DNA from: an uncultured Clostridia bacterium
Lineage (GTDB): Bacteria > Bacillota > Clostridia > Christensenellales > Borkfalkiaceae
Assembly: GCA_947629845.1 (NCBI GenBank)
Contig: CANRFD010000036.1
Coordinates: forward strand, 1 to 12,340
Reading direction: 5' to 3'
DNA: 12,340 nt
The position numbers and the translations under genes were made by a program. Shown here piece after piece: positions 6,416 to 12,340 of this stretch; the first letter of the stretch is position 1; the number at the start of each line of letters is the position of its first letter. Below the pieces are notes generated by a model. It made no database searches, was not told the DNA's origin, and was given only the letters and a program-made list of their open reading frames with translations.

Positions 6416-6625
6416 ATGGGAACAAAATTTCAGATGCGATTTACGGAATGCTTGCGCTATGCGGAGATCAAGCAGACGGAACTGGCACGCGCAGTAGGCG
6501 TGTCCAAACAATGTATTTCCGACTACAAAGCGGGGAAGAGCCAGCCGAGTCTTGACACGCTCTTTCTCATCTGCCGCTACCTTGACGTCTCTGCCGATTT
6601 TCTTCTCGGCCTTACTGACCAATGA
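6416..6625 (+). CDS. Small XRE-family helix-turn-helix regulator (module 2)
   Basis: A 69-residue protein consisting almost only of a Cro/C1-type HTH: CLRYAEIKQTELARAVGVSK (12-31), QCISDYKAGKSQPSLDTLFL (32-51) and a closing helix ending in DVSADFLLGLTDQ. The last stretch, DVSxDxLLGL, is typical of XRE regulators of Firmicutes and their phages. The ATG at 6416 is chosen because the promoter lies immediately upstream. A longer in-frame start at 6254 would run back across the operators and the opposite gene. A second ATG at 6434 is possible. It is divergent from the glycosyltransferase gene and ends 13 bp before pyk-end repeat copy 3. It probably represses both divergent promoters. Confidence 0.88.
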   Translation: MGTKFQMRFTECLRYAEIKQTELARAVGVSKQCISDYKAGKSQPSLDTLFLICRYLDVSADFLLGLTDQ

Positions 6626-6638
6626 CAGATTTTAACGG

Positions 6639-6696
6639 CCAACGGCAAGAGCGGAAATTCCTCGCTCATCAACTTGGGAAACGGTGTAAATTTTGT
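6639..6696 (+). repeat. pyk 3'-end direct repeat, copy 3
   Basis: The first 34 bp (6639-6672) are identical to 1747-1780, including the GAGCG...CGCTC dyad (6649-6667). The rest matches with five substitutions and one extra G. It lacks a following hairpin terminator and leads into repeat-rich intergenic DNA, so this is the most decayed end and the outer right boundary of the block. Confidence 0.85.
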
Positions 6697-6756
6697 GTGT
6701 TGATAAGGAAGCGGCGCACGAGCCGTAGGCGAAGTAGCGGAGCGAAGCGGAGTTCT

Positions 6757-6852
6757 TGTCATTTCGACCAAGCCGCGCAAGCGGCGCGTGGAGAAATCTC
6801 AAAATAAGGTAGAGATGTCTCCACTTCGGCTACGCCTTCGGTCGACATGACA
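6757..6852. repeat. Dispersed 96-bp repeat A, copy 1
   Basis: The ends form a 13-bp inverted repeat with one mismatch (TGTCATTTCGACC at 6757-6769 against GGTCGACATGACA at 6840-6852). It carries the internal palindrome GAGAAATCTC. It matches 11518-11613 over all 96 bp with 3 substitutions. It has no coding capacity; the hairpin-forming MITE/REP-like structure is visible. Confidence 0.85.
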
Positions 6853-7018
6853 AATTTATGGCGGGGCGGTAGTCAGCCGGGCGTGGCAAGATGACGTGAT
6901 TGTGTGGCGGGACGACGGATAAGGGAAGATTCTCTCGGCTCCTGCGGAGCCTCGGAATGAGGAGGACATCGGCCGCCGATATGGTTGGCGAGAACCCCTA
7001 TCCCCCGCCGCGCGGGTA

Positions 7019-7064
7019 CTTCAGCACAAGGCACGCCTGCGGCGCCCCAAAAGGGGGAAGCAAG
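7019..7064. repeat. Dispersed 46-bp repeat C, copy 1
   Basis: This 46-bp stretch begins CTTCAGCACAAGGCACGCC and ends in GGGGGAAGCAAG. It matches 11846-11891 with one substitution. Confidence 0.8.
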
Positions 7065-7087
7065 TAGTCGGACGATTGCGCGGATAT

Positions 7088-7189
7088 AATCACGTCACCC
7101 TGAGCCGCCGCTGTTCTTGCGGCGTGTCGAAGGGTGTCCGCATTATAATAATAAGGTCATCCTTCGACGGAGCTCAGGATGACGTGATT
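7088..7189. repeat. 102-bp long inverted-repeat element (repeat B, copy 1)
   Basis: The terminal inverted repeats are AATCACGTCACCCTGAGC (7088-7105) and the complement of 7172-7189, 17 of 18 matching. Inside, TGTCGAAGG and CCTTCGACG pair again, so the whole unit can fold into one long hairpin. It resembles a small MITE or palindromic REP-type unit. A diverged relative lies at 11645-11812. Confidence 0.75.
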
Positions 7190-7218
7190 TGTTGCCCCAC
7201 CCCCGTCTCAAAGAGACA

Positions 7219-7237
7219 CCCCCTCCCGAGGAGGGGG
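7219..7237. terminator. GC-rich hairpin after the response regulator gene (weak terminator candidate)
   Basis: CCCCCTCC and GGAGGGGG (7219-7226, 7230-7237) form an 8-bp stem with a 3-base loop, just past the stop of the minus-strand response regulator gene. No T run follows on the minus strand, so it is at best a partial terminator. Confidence 0.35.
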
Positions 7238-7244
7238 CGGATAT

Positions 7245-7892
7245 TTATTCTTCGATGGTTGTTTTCATTTCGCGGACGGCTTCGAGGCGGGAGGAGACGT
7301 TCAGCTTTTCGTAGATGCCCGAAATGTAGTTGCGCGTTGTGCCGTCCGTCAGTTTCAGGGCGGAGGCGATCTGCTTGTTGGTGAAGCCCTCGTACAGCAT
7401 CAGGGCGATTTTCACCTCGCGGTCGGACAATGCGAACTTGCGCTTGATCTTGATCTCGCGGTCGCTCGTCACCATGCGGGCGGCGTCGGCGATGCGGCGG
7501 GCGATCTTCGCGGGCAGAATGGTATCTCCCTCGTAGGCGTTTTTGACCGCGTCGATGAGCGCGGACGCCGAAGTATCCTTCAAAAGATATCCGCTCGCGC
7601 CGTAGTTGATGGCGTTCAGGATATAGTCGCTGTCGTCAAAGGTGGTGAGCACGAGCACCTTCACGTTAGGGAACCTGCGCTTGATCTCCTGCGTGGCGAT
7701 GACGCCGTTCATGTTGGGCATGCGGATATCCATCAGCACGACGTCGGGCTGCATCTTTTCGGTGAGCGCGACCGCTTCGAACCCGTCCGAGGCGATGCCC
7801 ACGACCTCGATATCGGGGCAGGACGTGAGCACACTCTTTACGCCGTCCGCCAAAATTGCCTGATCGTCGGCAAGCAACACCTTAATTTTCAC
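7245..7892 (-). CDS. NarL/FixJ-family response regulator
   Basis: A 215-residue cytoplasmic transcription factor of a two-component system. The receiver domain (1-about 120) has the acidic pair Asp9/Asp10, the phosphoacceptor Asp55 in VVLMDIRMPN, the switch Thr83/Thr84 and Lys105 in GYLLKD. The LuxR-type HTH (about 153-208) reads LSDREVKIALMLYEGFTNKQ and then a recognition helix around TRNYISGIYEKLNV. It uses a GTG start with an AGGAGGGG ribosome site (7904-7897), and its first 11 bases overlap the end of the kinase gene. It is the last gene of radC-kinase-regulator. The target genes are not evident from the window. The layout matches LiaSR/DesKR/NarXL-type pairs. Confidence 0.95.
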   Translation of the reverse strand: MKIKVLLADDQAILADGVKSVLTSCPDIEVVGIASDGFEAVALTEKMQPDVVLMDIRMPNMNGVIATQEIKRRFPNVKVLVLTTFDDSDYILNAINYGASGYLLKDTSASALIDAVKNAYEGDTILPAKIARRIADAARMVTSDREIKIKRKFALSDREVKIALMLYEGFTNKQIASALKLTDGTTRNYISGIYEKLNVSSRLEAVREMKTTIEE

Positions 7893-9132
7893 CTTTCCCC
7901 TCCTCGCCGTCGAGCGGCAATACGATATTGATCTCGAACCCGTCCTGCGGCTCCGACTCGAACCACACGTTGCCGCCGAGCGCCTCTGCGCGCTTGTGCA
8001 TGCCCGTGAGCCCGAAGCCCTCCTTGAAGTCGTTCAGGTCGACCCCCTTTCCGTTGTCGGAGAGGAGAAACCGCACGCGGGTCTGTTCCCTCTTAAATTC
8101 AAACCAGAAGGCCGTGGCGCCGCCGTGGCGCAGGCCGTTGGAGATCCCCTCTTTGAGCGAATTGCAAAGAAACCGCCGCTTGGCCTCGCACAGGGTGACG
8201 TCGTCGATCTCGTAGCGGATGGCGATCTCCGTGCCGTCCGTCGATTCGTGCACGATGTTGAGAAGGGCGTCGTGCAGCGTGAGCGTCTCGGTGGCGCCCG
8301 AGAGAAGGTGCACGCTCTCGCGGAGCTCCTCCAAGGCGTGCTTGGCCTGCAGATTGGCGGCGGCGATCTTGCGGCGCGCCTCCTCGGGGTCTTCGTCGAG
8401 GATGAGCTTTGCCGCCTCCGTCTGCATGATGACCGTCGTGATGGAGTGGCCGGCCGTATCGTGAATGTCCTTTGCGATGCGCTGGCGCTCCTCGAGCATC
8501 GTGACTTCCCGCATCTCCTCGTTGAGCTGTTTCAGCTTCTCGTTGCTCTCCTCGATCTCCTTGAGCGCCGCCGTGATCTCCTTGTTCTTCCTGTACATCT
8601 GCAGGGAGAAGTTCAAAATCAGGAAATGCAGCACGATGATGATGAGATCGGAGAAGGAGCGGGAGAAGATGGCGGCGATGCTCATATCCTCCTGCCCGAG
8701 GGCGTTGGTGACGATGAAGGTGATGAGAAAGAGACCGATGCTCGTGATGCACATGATGAGATTGCCGAGCAGCGACTGTTGTTCGAGATAGAACTGCGTG
8801 AGAATGATGATGTACAGAATGGAGATGAGCGTGCCGTCGGAGAAGATGGTGAGCACGAGGAGCAGGAGGCTATCGATGACGTAGCAGGCGAGCTTAAAGC
8901 GGAAGGCCTTGAGCGCCCACATCTTGACGGCGTTCTCCGCGAGAAGGGCGATCGTGACGGGCAGAATGACCATCCATGCCTGCGGGACGCGGAAGAGGGC
9001 GACATCCCAATTGCTTACGAGCAGGATGACGCTCACGACCGCGAGGAGCAGGAAGGAGATCATCTTCCCGAAGCGCACCCCAAAGGCGACGTCGATGGAG
9101 ATCTCATGCCTGTCGTTGATCTTATTCTTCAT
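7882..9132 (-). CDS. Membrane sensor histidine kinase, HisKA_3 type
   Basis: A 416-residue partner of the downstream response regulator. The N-terminal half has about six hydrophobic segments (near 24-41, 52-67, 83-98, 101-114, 122-143, 160-177) without a large extracellular loop, so it probably senses a signal in or at the membrane. A coiled coil (about 181-215) leads to the HisKA_3 dimerisation domain EERQRIAKDIHDTAGHS with phospho-acceptor His224. The ATPase domain shows the N box around Asn332 (ISNGLRHGG), G1 DNGKG (359-363) and G2 GFGLTGM. The ATG at 9132 overlaps the radC TGA as ATGA, implying coupled translation; longer starts would run into radC. The DesK/LiaS group is the closest by layout. 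The stimulus is unknown. Confidence 0.93.
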   Translation of the reverse strand: MKNKINDRHEISIDVAFGVRFGKMISFLLLAVVSVILLVSNWDVALFRVPQAWMVILPVTIALLAENAVKMWALKAFRFKLACYVIDSLLLLVLTIFSDGTLISILYIIILTQFYLEQQSLLGNLIMCITSIGLFLITFIVTNALGQEDMSIAAIFSRSFSDLIIIVLHFLILNFSLQMYRKNKEITAALKEIEESNEKLKQLNEEMREVTMLEERQRIAKDIHDTAGHSITTVIMQTEAAKLILDEDPEEARRKIAAANLQAKHALEELRESVHLLSGATETLTLHDALLNIVHESTDGTEIAIRYEIDDVTLCEAKRRFLCNSLKEGISNGLRHGGATAFWFEFKREQTRVRFLLSDNGKGVDLNDFKEGFGLTGMHKRAEALGGNVWFESEPQDGFEINIVLPLDGEEGKGEN

Positions 9133-9854
9133 GTGATATCTTTCCCTTTCAGGAGCCGTTCGATGTCGAACGTCCTCTCCATCGCCTCCAGCCTGCCGTG
9201 CATGAAGTAGCTGTACGCACCGCCGTGGCCGACGATGATGTGATCGCGAAATTTTACCCCGTTCATGGAGCACAAAAGCTGCAGCTGCACGGTAAAGGCG
9301 TCGTCCTGCTTGGAGGGCTCCTCGCTCATGCTCGGGTGGTTGTGCGCCACCACGAGGCCCGCGGGGCGGTTGGAGAGGAAAAAGTGCGCGAGTTCTTCAA
9401 ACGGGACAAAGGCCTTGTTCCCCTCGTGCGTCGTGTAGCGGGCGACGTAGTTGATGTGGCCGCATGCGTCGAGGCTGAACAGGTCGACATACTCCTCCTC
9501 CAAGCCGCCGAAGCGCTCGGTGACCACCGCCTGAAAGTCGTGGAAGTTGAAGGCGTCGGGAAGATCGGCCTCCTCTGCGGACTTCGTGCGGGACATGCGC
9601 AGGAACACCTCTCCCACGCATTTGAGATAGCGTGCCGTCGCCTCCCCCACCCCGCCGACGCTGGCGAGTTCCCCCGTGCCCGCCGCAAAGACGTTTTTGA
9701 GCGAACCGAAGGCGGCGAGGAGCTCGTGGGCGATCTCGTTGGTGTTCTTGCGCGGGATAGGATTGAACAGCAGGATCTCCAACAGTTCGTGATCCTGCAT
9801 ATTTTCGGCGTCCGTGCTCCGCTCCAGCATGCGCTTTCTGTGTCCCTCGTGCAT
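9129..9854 (-). CDS. radC: RadC/MPN-domain JAMM family protein
   Basis: A 241-residue RadC-family protein. The N-terminal UPF0758-type helix-hairpin-helix part begins MHEGHRKRMLERSTDAENMQ and has VGGVGEATARYLK (66-78). The C-terminal MPN domain has EEEYVDLFSLDACG and the metal motif HNHPSMSEEPSKQD, giving ligands His171, His173 and Asp184. The family was once linked to DNA repair, but its function is unsettled and many members travel with mobile DNA. The start at 9854 is chosen because the likely promoter -10 lies at 9881-9876. An upstream in-frame ATG at 9887 would precede the transcript start. It heads the operon with the kinase and regulator, overlapping the kinase start by 4 bp. Confidence 0.9.
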   Translation of the reverse strand: MHEGHRKRMLERSTDAENMQDHELLEILLFNPIPRKNTNEIAHELLAAFGSLKNVFAAGTGELASVGGVGEATARYLKCVGEVFLRMSRTKSAEEADLPDAFNFHDFQAVVTERFGGLEEEYVDLFSLDACGHINYVARYTTHEGNKAFVPFEELAHFFLSNRPAGLVVAHNHPSMSEEPSKQDDAFTVQLQLLCSMNGVKFRDHIIVGHGGAYSYFMHGRLEAMERTFDIERLLKGKDIT

Positions 9855-9875
9855 TTTCTTCGCCCTACTGTGTTT

Positions 9876-9884
9876 ATTGTAACA
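9876..9884 (-). promoter_or_regulatory. Extended -10 promoter of the radC-kinase-regulator operon
   Basis: The minus strand reads TGT-TACAAT (9884-9876), an extended -10, with GTGCAA as a weak -35 at 17 bp. The start would fall near 9869, about 15 bp upstream of the chosen radC ATG. Confidence 0.5.
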
Positions 9885-9958
9885 CATTTTTGCATTCTTT
9901 GCACGGAATTACGGCGCCCTTCGCATATTTTTTTCATACAAATTATAAAAGAAGAGGC

Positions 9959-9987
9959 TTGACAACCGACGTGCCGTGTGATAAAAT
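9959..9987 (+). promoter_or_regulatory. Promoter of the dipeptidase gene
   Basis: TTGACA (9959-9964) and TAAAAT (9982-9987) are 17 bp apart, a near-consensus sigma-A promoter. The predicted start near 9994 gives a leader of about 23 bases. Confidence 0.85.
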
Positions 9988-10016
9988 TACGTTTGGACTT
10001 TACGGGAGAAACGGCT

Positions 10017-11288
10017 ATGAATTTTTATCTCAATGAAGCGGTGCAGAGTATCGCCGAAAGCATTCGCTTCGATTCTTCTTCTGGTAAGCGTACGGCGAAT
10101 ATGCCCTTCGGAAAGGGCGCTTACGATTGTCTCGAACACTTTTTGAACCTTGCCGCACGGCTCGGGTTTGAGACGCACAACTATGACGGATATGCGGGCG
10201 AGGTCATCTTCGGCGCGGGGGAACGGGAATTTGCCATCCTCTGCCATTTGGACGTCGTGCCCGCGGGCGACGGCTGGAGCAAGCCGCCCTTTGGCGGCGT
10301 CGTAGAGGACGGGAAGATCTGGGGCCGCGGCGCGACCGACGACAAGGGGCCCGCGATCTGCGCCCTGTATGCCCTGAAGGCCTTGAAGGACGAGGGATTT
10401 GTTCCGTCGCAGAAGATCAAGCTGATCGTCGGCTGCAACGAGGAGAGCGGCTGGGCGTGCATCGACCACTACCGCGAGGTCGCCAACCTGCCCGAGACGG
10501 GCTTCTCGCCCGACGCCGATTTCCCCGTGATCTATGCGGAAAAGGGCATTTTGCACGTCCGTCTGCACTTCCCCATCGCGCACGCCCCCTTCCTCTTCCT
10601 CGAGGGCGGAAAGAGCGCGAATATGGTGTGCGACTACTGCTGCGCCACGCCGCGCTCGTTCGGGAAGGCGCGTGCACAGGAGTTGGGGCTGACGATCGAC
10701 GGCAATAAGCTGGTCTCGCGCGGCAAGAGCGCGCACGGCTCCACCCCCGAGATGGGGCGCAACGCGATGCTGCCGCTGCTCGAATACTTTGCGCGGCGCA
10801 ACGAGGACATCAGGCGCGTCATCGATTGCCTGTTCAACGACATCTACGGCTTAAAGACGCTCTGCGACGAGACGGGGAATTTGACCCTTTCCCCCGATCT
10901 CATCAAGTTCCGCAAGGGCGAACTGCAAATTCTGTGCGACATCCGCTACCCCGCGACCATGACCGCGGAGAACGTGTACGAAAAACTTGCCCTGTTCGGC
11001 GTGAAGTACGAGACGGTGCACCACCAACCCCCCCTCTACCACGAAAAGACGAGCCCGCTCATCACGACGCTGCTCTCCGTCTACGAGGAGTGCACGGGGC
11101 AAAAGGCGGAGCCCATCGCGATCGGCGGCGGGACGTATGCGCGGGCGCTGAAGGAGGGCGTCGGCTTCGGCCCCGAGATGCCCGGCGACAGCCCCGTCAT
11201 CCACCAGCCCGACGAGTACATCGCCGTCGAGCGGGTCGATTTGCTGCTCGGCCTCTACAAGAAGGCCATCGAGCGTTTGACAAAATAA
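10017..11288 (+). CDS. PepV/Sapep-type M20 metallodipeptidase
   Basis: A 423-residue cytoplasmic zinc dipeptidase of the M20A Sapep/PepV group, releasing amino acids from dipeptides and related N-terminal substrates. Metal-site motifs are in order: CHLDVVP (His77, catalytic Asp79), GRGATDDKGP (Asp108/Asp109), GCNEESG (Glu142/Glu143), FSPDADFPVIYAEKG (Asp166) and the C-terminal DSPVIHQPDEYI (His396). A lid domain lies in between, with GKSAHGSTPEMGRNA (His240) as the substrate-binding signature. The start at 10017 is set by GGGAGA 7 bp upstream; an earlier in-frame start at 9978 overlaps the promoter. It stands alone, with its own terminator and divergent from radC. The family includes both PepV and DapE-like members, so substrate preference is uncertain. 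Confidence 0.93.
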   Translation: MNFYLNEAVQSIAESIRFDSSSGKRTANMPFGKGAYDCLEHFLNLAARLGFETHNYDGYAGEVIFGAGEREFAILCHLDVVPAGDGWSKPPFGGVVEDGKIWGRGATDDKGPAICALYALKALKDEGFVPSQKIKLIVGCNEESGWACIDHYREVANLPETGFSPDADFPVIYAEKGILHVRLHFPIAHAPFLFLEGGKSANMVCDYCCATPRSFGKARAQELGLTIDGNKLVSRGKSAHGSTPEMGRNAMLPLLEYFARRNEDIRRVIDCLFNDIYGLKTLCDETGNLTLSPDLIKFRKGELQILCDIRYPATMTAENVYEKLALFGVKYETVHHQPPLYHEKTSPLITTLLSVYEECTGQKAEPIAIGGGTYARALKEGVGFGPEMPGDSPVIHQPDEYIAVERVDLLLGLYKKAIERLTK

Positions 11289-11303
11289 TTCAACAAAACA
11301 GTT

Positions 11304-11339
11304 CTCCCCGCAGGCAGGTCGCCCGCGGGGAGTTTTTTT
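11304..11339 (+). terminator. Rho-independent terminator of the dipeptidase gene
   Basis: CTCCCCGC (11304-11311) pairs with GCGGGGAG (11325-11332) and is followed by seven T. It begins 15 bp after the stop codon. Confidence 0.9.
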
Positions 11340-11449
11340 GTCTTAATGAAATTCGCGCGATCGTTGCATGGCTTAAAAGAGGCTTTGCTGATGCCCAAAA
11401 ACTTGCTTTCCCCTCGAGGGGAAAGTGTCCCCGCAGGGGATAAAAGGGG

Positions 11450-11551
11450 TGTCATTCCGACCAAGCCGCGTAAGCGGTATTCCTGTCATTTCGACCAAGC
11501 CGCGCAAGCGGTATTTTTGTCATTCCGACCAAGCCGCGTAAGCGGCGCGTG
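11450..11551. repeat. 34-bp tandem repeat, three units, running into repeat A
   Basis: Units begin at 11450, 11484 and 11518, exactly 34 bp apart, each opening TGTCATTYCGACCAAGCCGC. Each unit can form a CCGC-GYAA-GCGG mini-hairpin. The third unit is the left end of repeat A copy 2, so the array is an amplification of one end of that element. There are no spacers, so it is not a CRISPR array. Confidence 0.85.
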
Positions 11552-11613
11552 GAGAAATCTCAAAATAAGGCAGAGATGTCTCCACTTCGGCTACGCCTTC
11601 GGTCGACATGACA
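11518..11613. repeat. Dispersed 96-bp repeat A, copy 2
   Basis: It matches 6757-6852 over the full 96 bp with 3 substitutions and keeps the terminal inverted repeat. The near identity of two copies 4.7 kb apart in non-coding DNA implies recent spread or gene conversion. Confidence 0.85.
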
Positions 11614-11644
11614 AGTATATGGCAGGGAGGAAAGGGGGGCAACA

Positions 11645-11812
11645 TAAAATACGTCACCCTGCCCCGCCCGCACGTATTATGTCGTCGAAGCGCGGCACGA
11701 GGAGCGTAGCGACGAAGCAGCTCTGTCGAAGGATGACCGCATTATAATAAGGACATGTTTCGACACGCCCGCCGCAAGGACAGCGGCGGGCGGCTCAACA
11801 TGACGTGATTTT
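11645..11812. repeat. Diverged relative of the long inverted-repeat element (repeat B-like)
   Basis: The left end has ACGTCACCCTG (11651-11661) and the right end ATGACGTGATT (11800-11810), echoing the ends of 7088-7189. It shares the internal CTGTCGAAGGATGACCGCATTATAATAAG-type sequence. It contains a perfect 10-bp stem, CGCCCGCCGC with GCGGCGGGCG (11766-11775, 11783-11792), not present in the first copy. Confidence 0.6.
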
Positions 11813-11845
11813 ATAGCTCAATCCCCATCACCGCCTACGGCGGAG

Positions 11846-11891
11846 CTTCAGCACAAGGCACGCCTGCAGCGCCCCAAAAGGGGGAAGCAAG
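11846..11891. repeat. Dispersed 46-bp repeat C, copy 2
   Basis: It matches 7019-7064 with a single G/A difference and no gap. Confidence 0.8.
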
Positions 11892-11972
11892 AAGCGGGAC
11901 GCAGGGGTATGGTTAAGATAAAAATAAGGTCATGTGGCGGGATGACATAACATTTATGGTGCGGGGCGGGGG

Positions 11973-12340
11973 TCACTGCTTGACGAGGGTGATGCGCGCC
12001 CTGTCGCCGTTGATATCGAGCTCGCGGGTGAAGCCCTCCGCCTCCCCCGCCGCCACGGAGACGGCGAGCACGTCGGGGGCGAACGCGGCTTTTTCGAGCA
12101 TCCTCCGCGCCCTTCCCTCCGCCGCGTAGTACACGGCGATGCGGTCGGTCACTTCGAAGCCGGCGTCCTTGCGCATGGTCTGGATCTTGGAGACGAGCTC
12201 GCGTTCGGCGCCCTCGTCCAAAAGTTCCTCGGTAAGGCGGGTATCGAGGGCGACGGTGACGCTGCCGTCCTGCGCCGCGGCATACCCCTCGGCGGACGAG
12301 GTGAAGATCTGAAGATCGTCCTCGGTCAAAGTTACTTCGC
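11973..12340 (-). CDS. ileS: Isoleucyl-tRNA synthetase, C-terminal fragment
   Basis: Only the last 121 or so residues lie in the window, and the frame is open to the edge. The enzyme charges tRNA-Ile with isoleucine in the cytoplasm. The end matches the C-terminal region of the long, eukaryote-like (IleS2-type) enzymes: a segment like TEDDLQIFTSSAEGYAAAQD, then DTRLTEELLDEGAERELVSK, IQTMRKDAGFEVTDRIAVYY and a final FTRELDINGDRARITLVKQ. No catalytic motif (HIGH, KMSKS) is visible because it lies outside the window. The type 2 assignment is inferred from this C-terminal domain; if right, it may bear on natural mupirocin resistance. It is convergent with the dipeptidase gene. Confidence 0.82.
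   Translation of the reverse strand, partial: EVTLTEDDLQIFTSSAEGYAAAQDGSVTVALDTRLTEELLDEGAERELVSKIQTMRKDAGFEVTDRIAVYYAAEGRARRMLEKAAFAPDVLAVSVAAGEAEGFTRELDINGDRARITLVKQ

Larger units (their letters stand above)
4551..6696. mobile_element. Candidate cassette 2: lipid-enzyme pair plus XRE regulator, bounded by pyk-end repeats
   Basis: The segment lies between pyk-end repeat copies 2 and 3, counting copy 3 as its right boundary. It has the same plan as cassette 1: two minus-strand cargo genes, a divergent control region, and a short plus-strand XRE gene ending 13 bp before the repeat. The cargo is unrelated to that of cassette 1, which argues against simple duplication of one unit. No recombinase gene is present. 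Confidence 0.4.
6697..7244. other. Gene-free, repeat-rich intergenic region I
   Basis: No credible gene is seen in these 548 bp. The stretch holds three repeat families that recur at 11450-11891 (listed separately), a GGCTCC-TGC-GGAGCC hairpin (6937-6951), and GC-rich low-complexity sequence such as the stretch of GAAG/CGGAG-type motifs at 6709-6755. Confidence 0.75.
11340..11972. other. Gene-free, repeat-rich intergenic region II
   Basis: No credible gene is seen in these 633 bp. It contains relatives of all three repeat families of 6757-7189 plus a 34-bp tandem array, and CCCCTCGAGGGG and CCCCGCAGGGG hairpins at 11411-11440. The same sequence types appear in region I in a different order, which suggests serial insertion of small elements into intergenic DNA. 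Confidence 0.75.

Noticed and set aside
6254..6625. 123-residue version of XRE regulator 2
   Set aside because: The extra 54 residues would be translated from the start of the divergent glycosyltransferase gene and across the operator and promoter; no homology to HTH proteins in that part.
1804..6638. Integrase, transposase or Xer-like gene inside the repeat-bounded block
   Set aside because: None of the frames shows a tyrosine or serine recombinase or DDE signature; the block therefore cannot be called an autonomous element.
7996..9210. 404-residue plus-strand frame opposite the histidine kinase
   Set aside because: Low-complexity acidic product in the shadow of a kinase with clear H, N and G boxes.
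9129..9887. radC start at 9887
   Set aside because: The extended -10 at 9881-9876 would place transcription start downstream of that ATG; 9854 fits the family N-terminus MHEGHRKRM.
11450..11551. Possible CRISPR array
   Set aside because: The 34-bp units are directly abutting with no spacers, and no cas gene is near.

Overview
The window looks like a chromosomal segment of a Clostridia-type Firmicute with a GC-rich core genome, perhaps a gut Christensenellales/Borkfalkia-like lineage. This placement is inferred from gene content: a type A rnpB, a short pyruvate kinase without the extra C-terminal PEP-utiliser domain, a zinc-ribbon BspA-type LRR protein, a PepV-like dipeptidase and an IleS with an extended C-terminus. 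No taxonomic marker was searched.

Layout, left to right. (1) 1-292: rnpB on the minus strand, cut by the window edge, divergent from pyk. (2) 384-1843: pyk and its terminator. (3) 1804-6696: an accessory block of two cargo modules. The last coding bases of pyk (1747-1803) recur at 4494-4550 and 6639-6696, same orientation, so the three copies bracket the two modules. Module 1 holds a minus-strand pair (zinc-ribbon/LRR protein, then a PD-(D/E)XK nuclease-like protein) divergent from a plus-strand XRE regulator that ends 19 bp before the second repeat. Module 2 has the same plan: a minus-strand pair (frameshifted MGDG-synthase-type glycosyltransferase, then a divergent PlsY-like protein) divergent from a small plus-strand XRE regulator that ends 13 bp before the third repeat. 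Module genes look more AT-rich than pyk or the dipeptidase. No integrase or transposase is visible. (4) 6697-7244: gene-free, filled with dispersed hairpin repeats. (5) 7245-9854: minus-strand operon radC, histidine kinase, LuxR-type response regulator, joined by short overlaps. (6) 10017-11339: a PepV/Sapep-type M20 dipeptidase with a strong promoter and terminator. (7) 11340-11972: a second gene-free stretch carrying the same repeat families. (8) 11973-12340: the C-terminal end of ileS on the minus strand.

The strongest finding is that the pyk 3' end behaves like an attachment or recombination site for tandem small cassettes, each built as a regulator plus a divergent two-gene cargo. In module 2 the regulatory logic can be read from the sequence: a near-consensus minus-strand promoter has a perfect 19-bp palindrome inside its -35/-10 spacer, a related dyad lies next to it, and the XRE gene starts within about 40 bp. 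Both XRE genes have TATAAT exactly 6 bp before their ATG and so are predicted to be leaderless.
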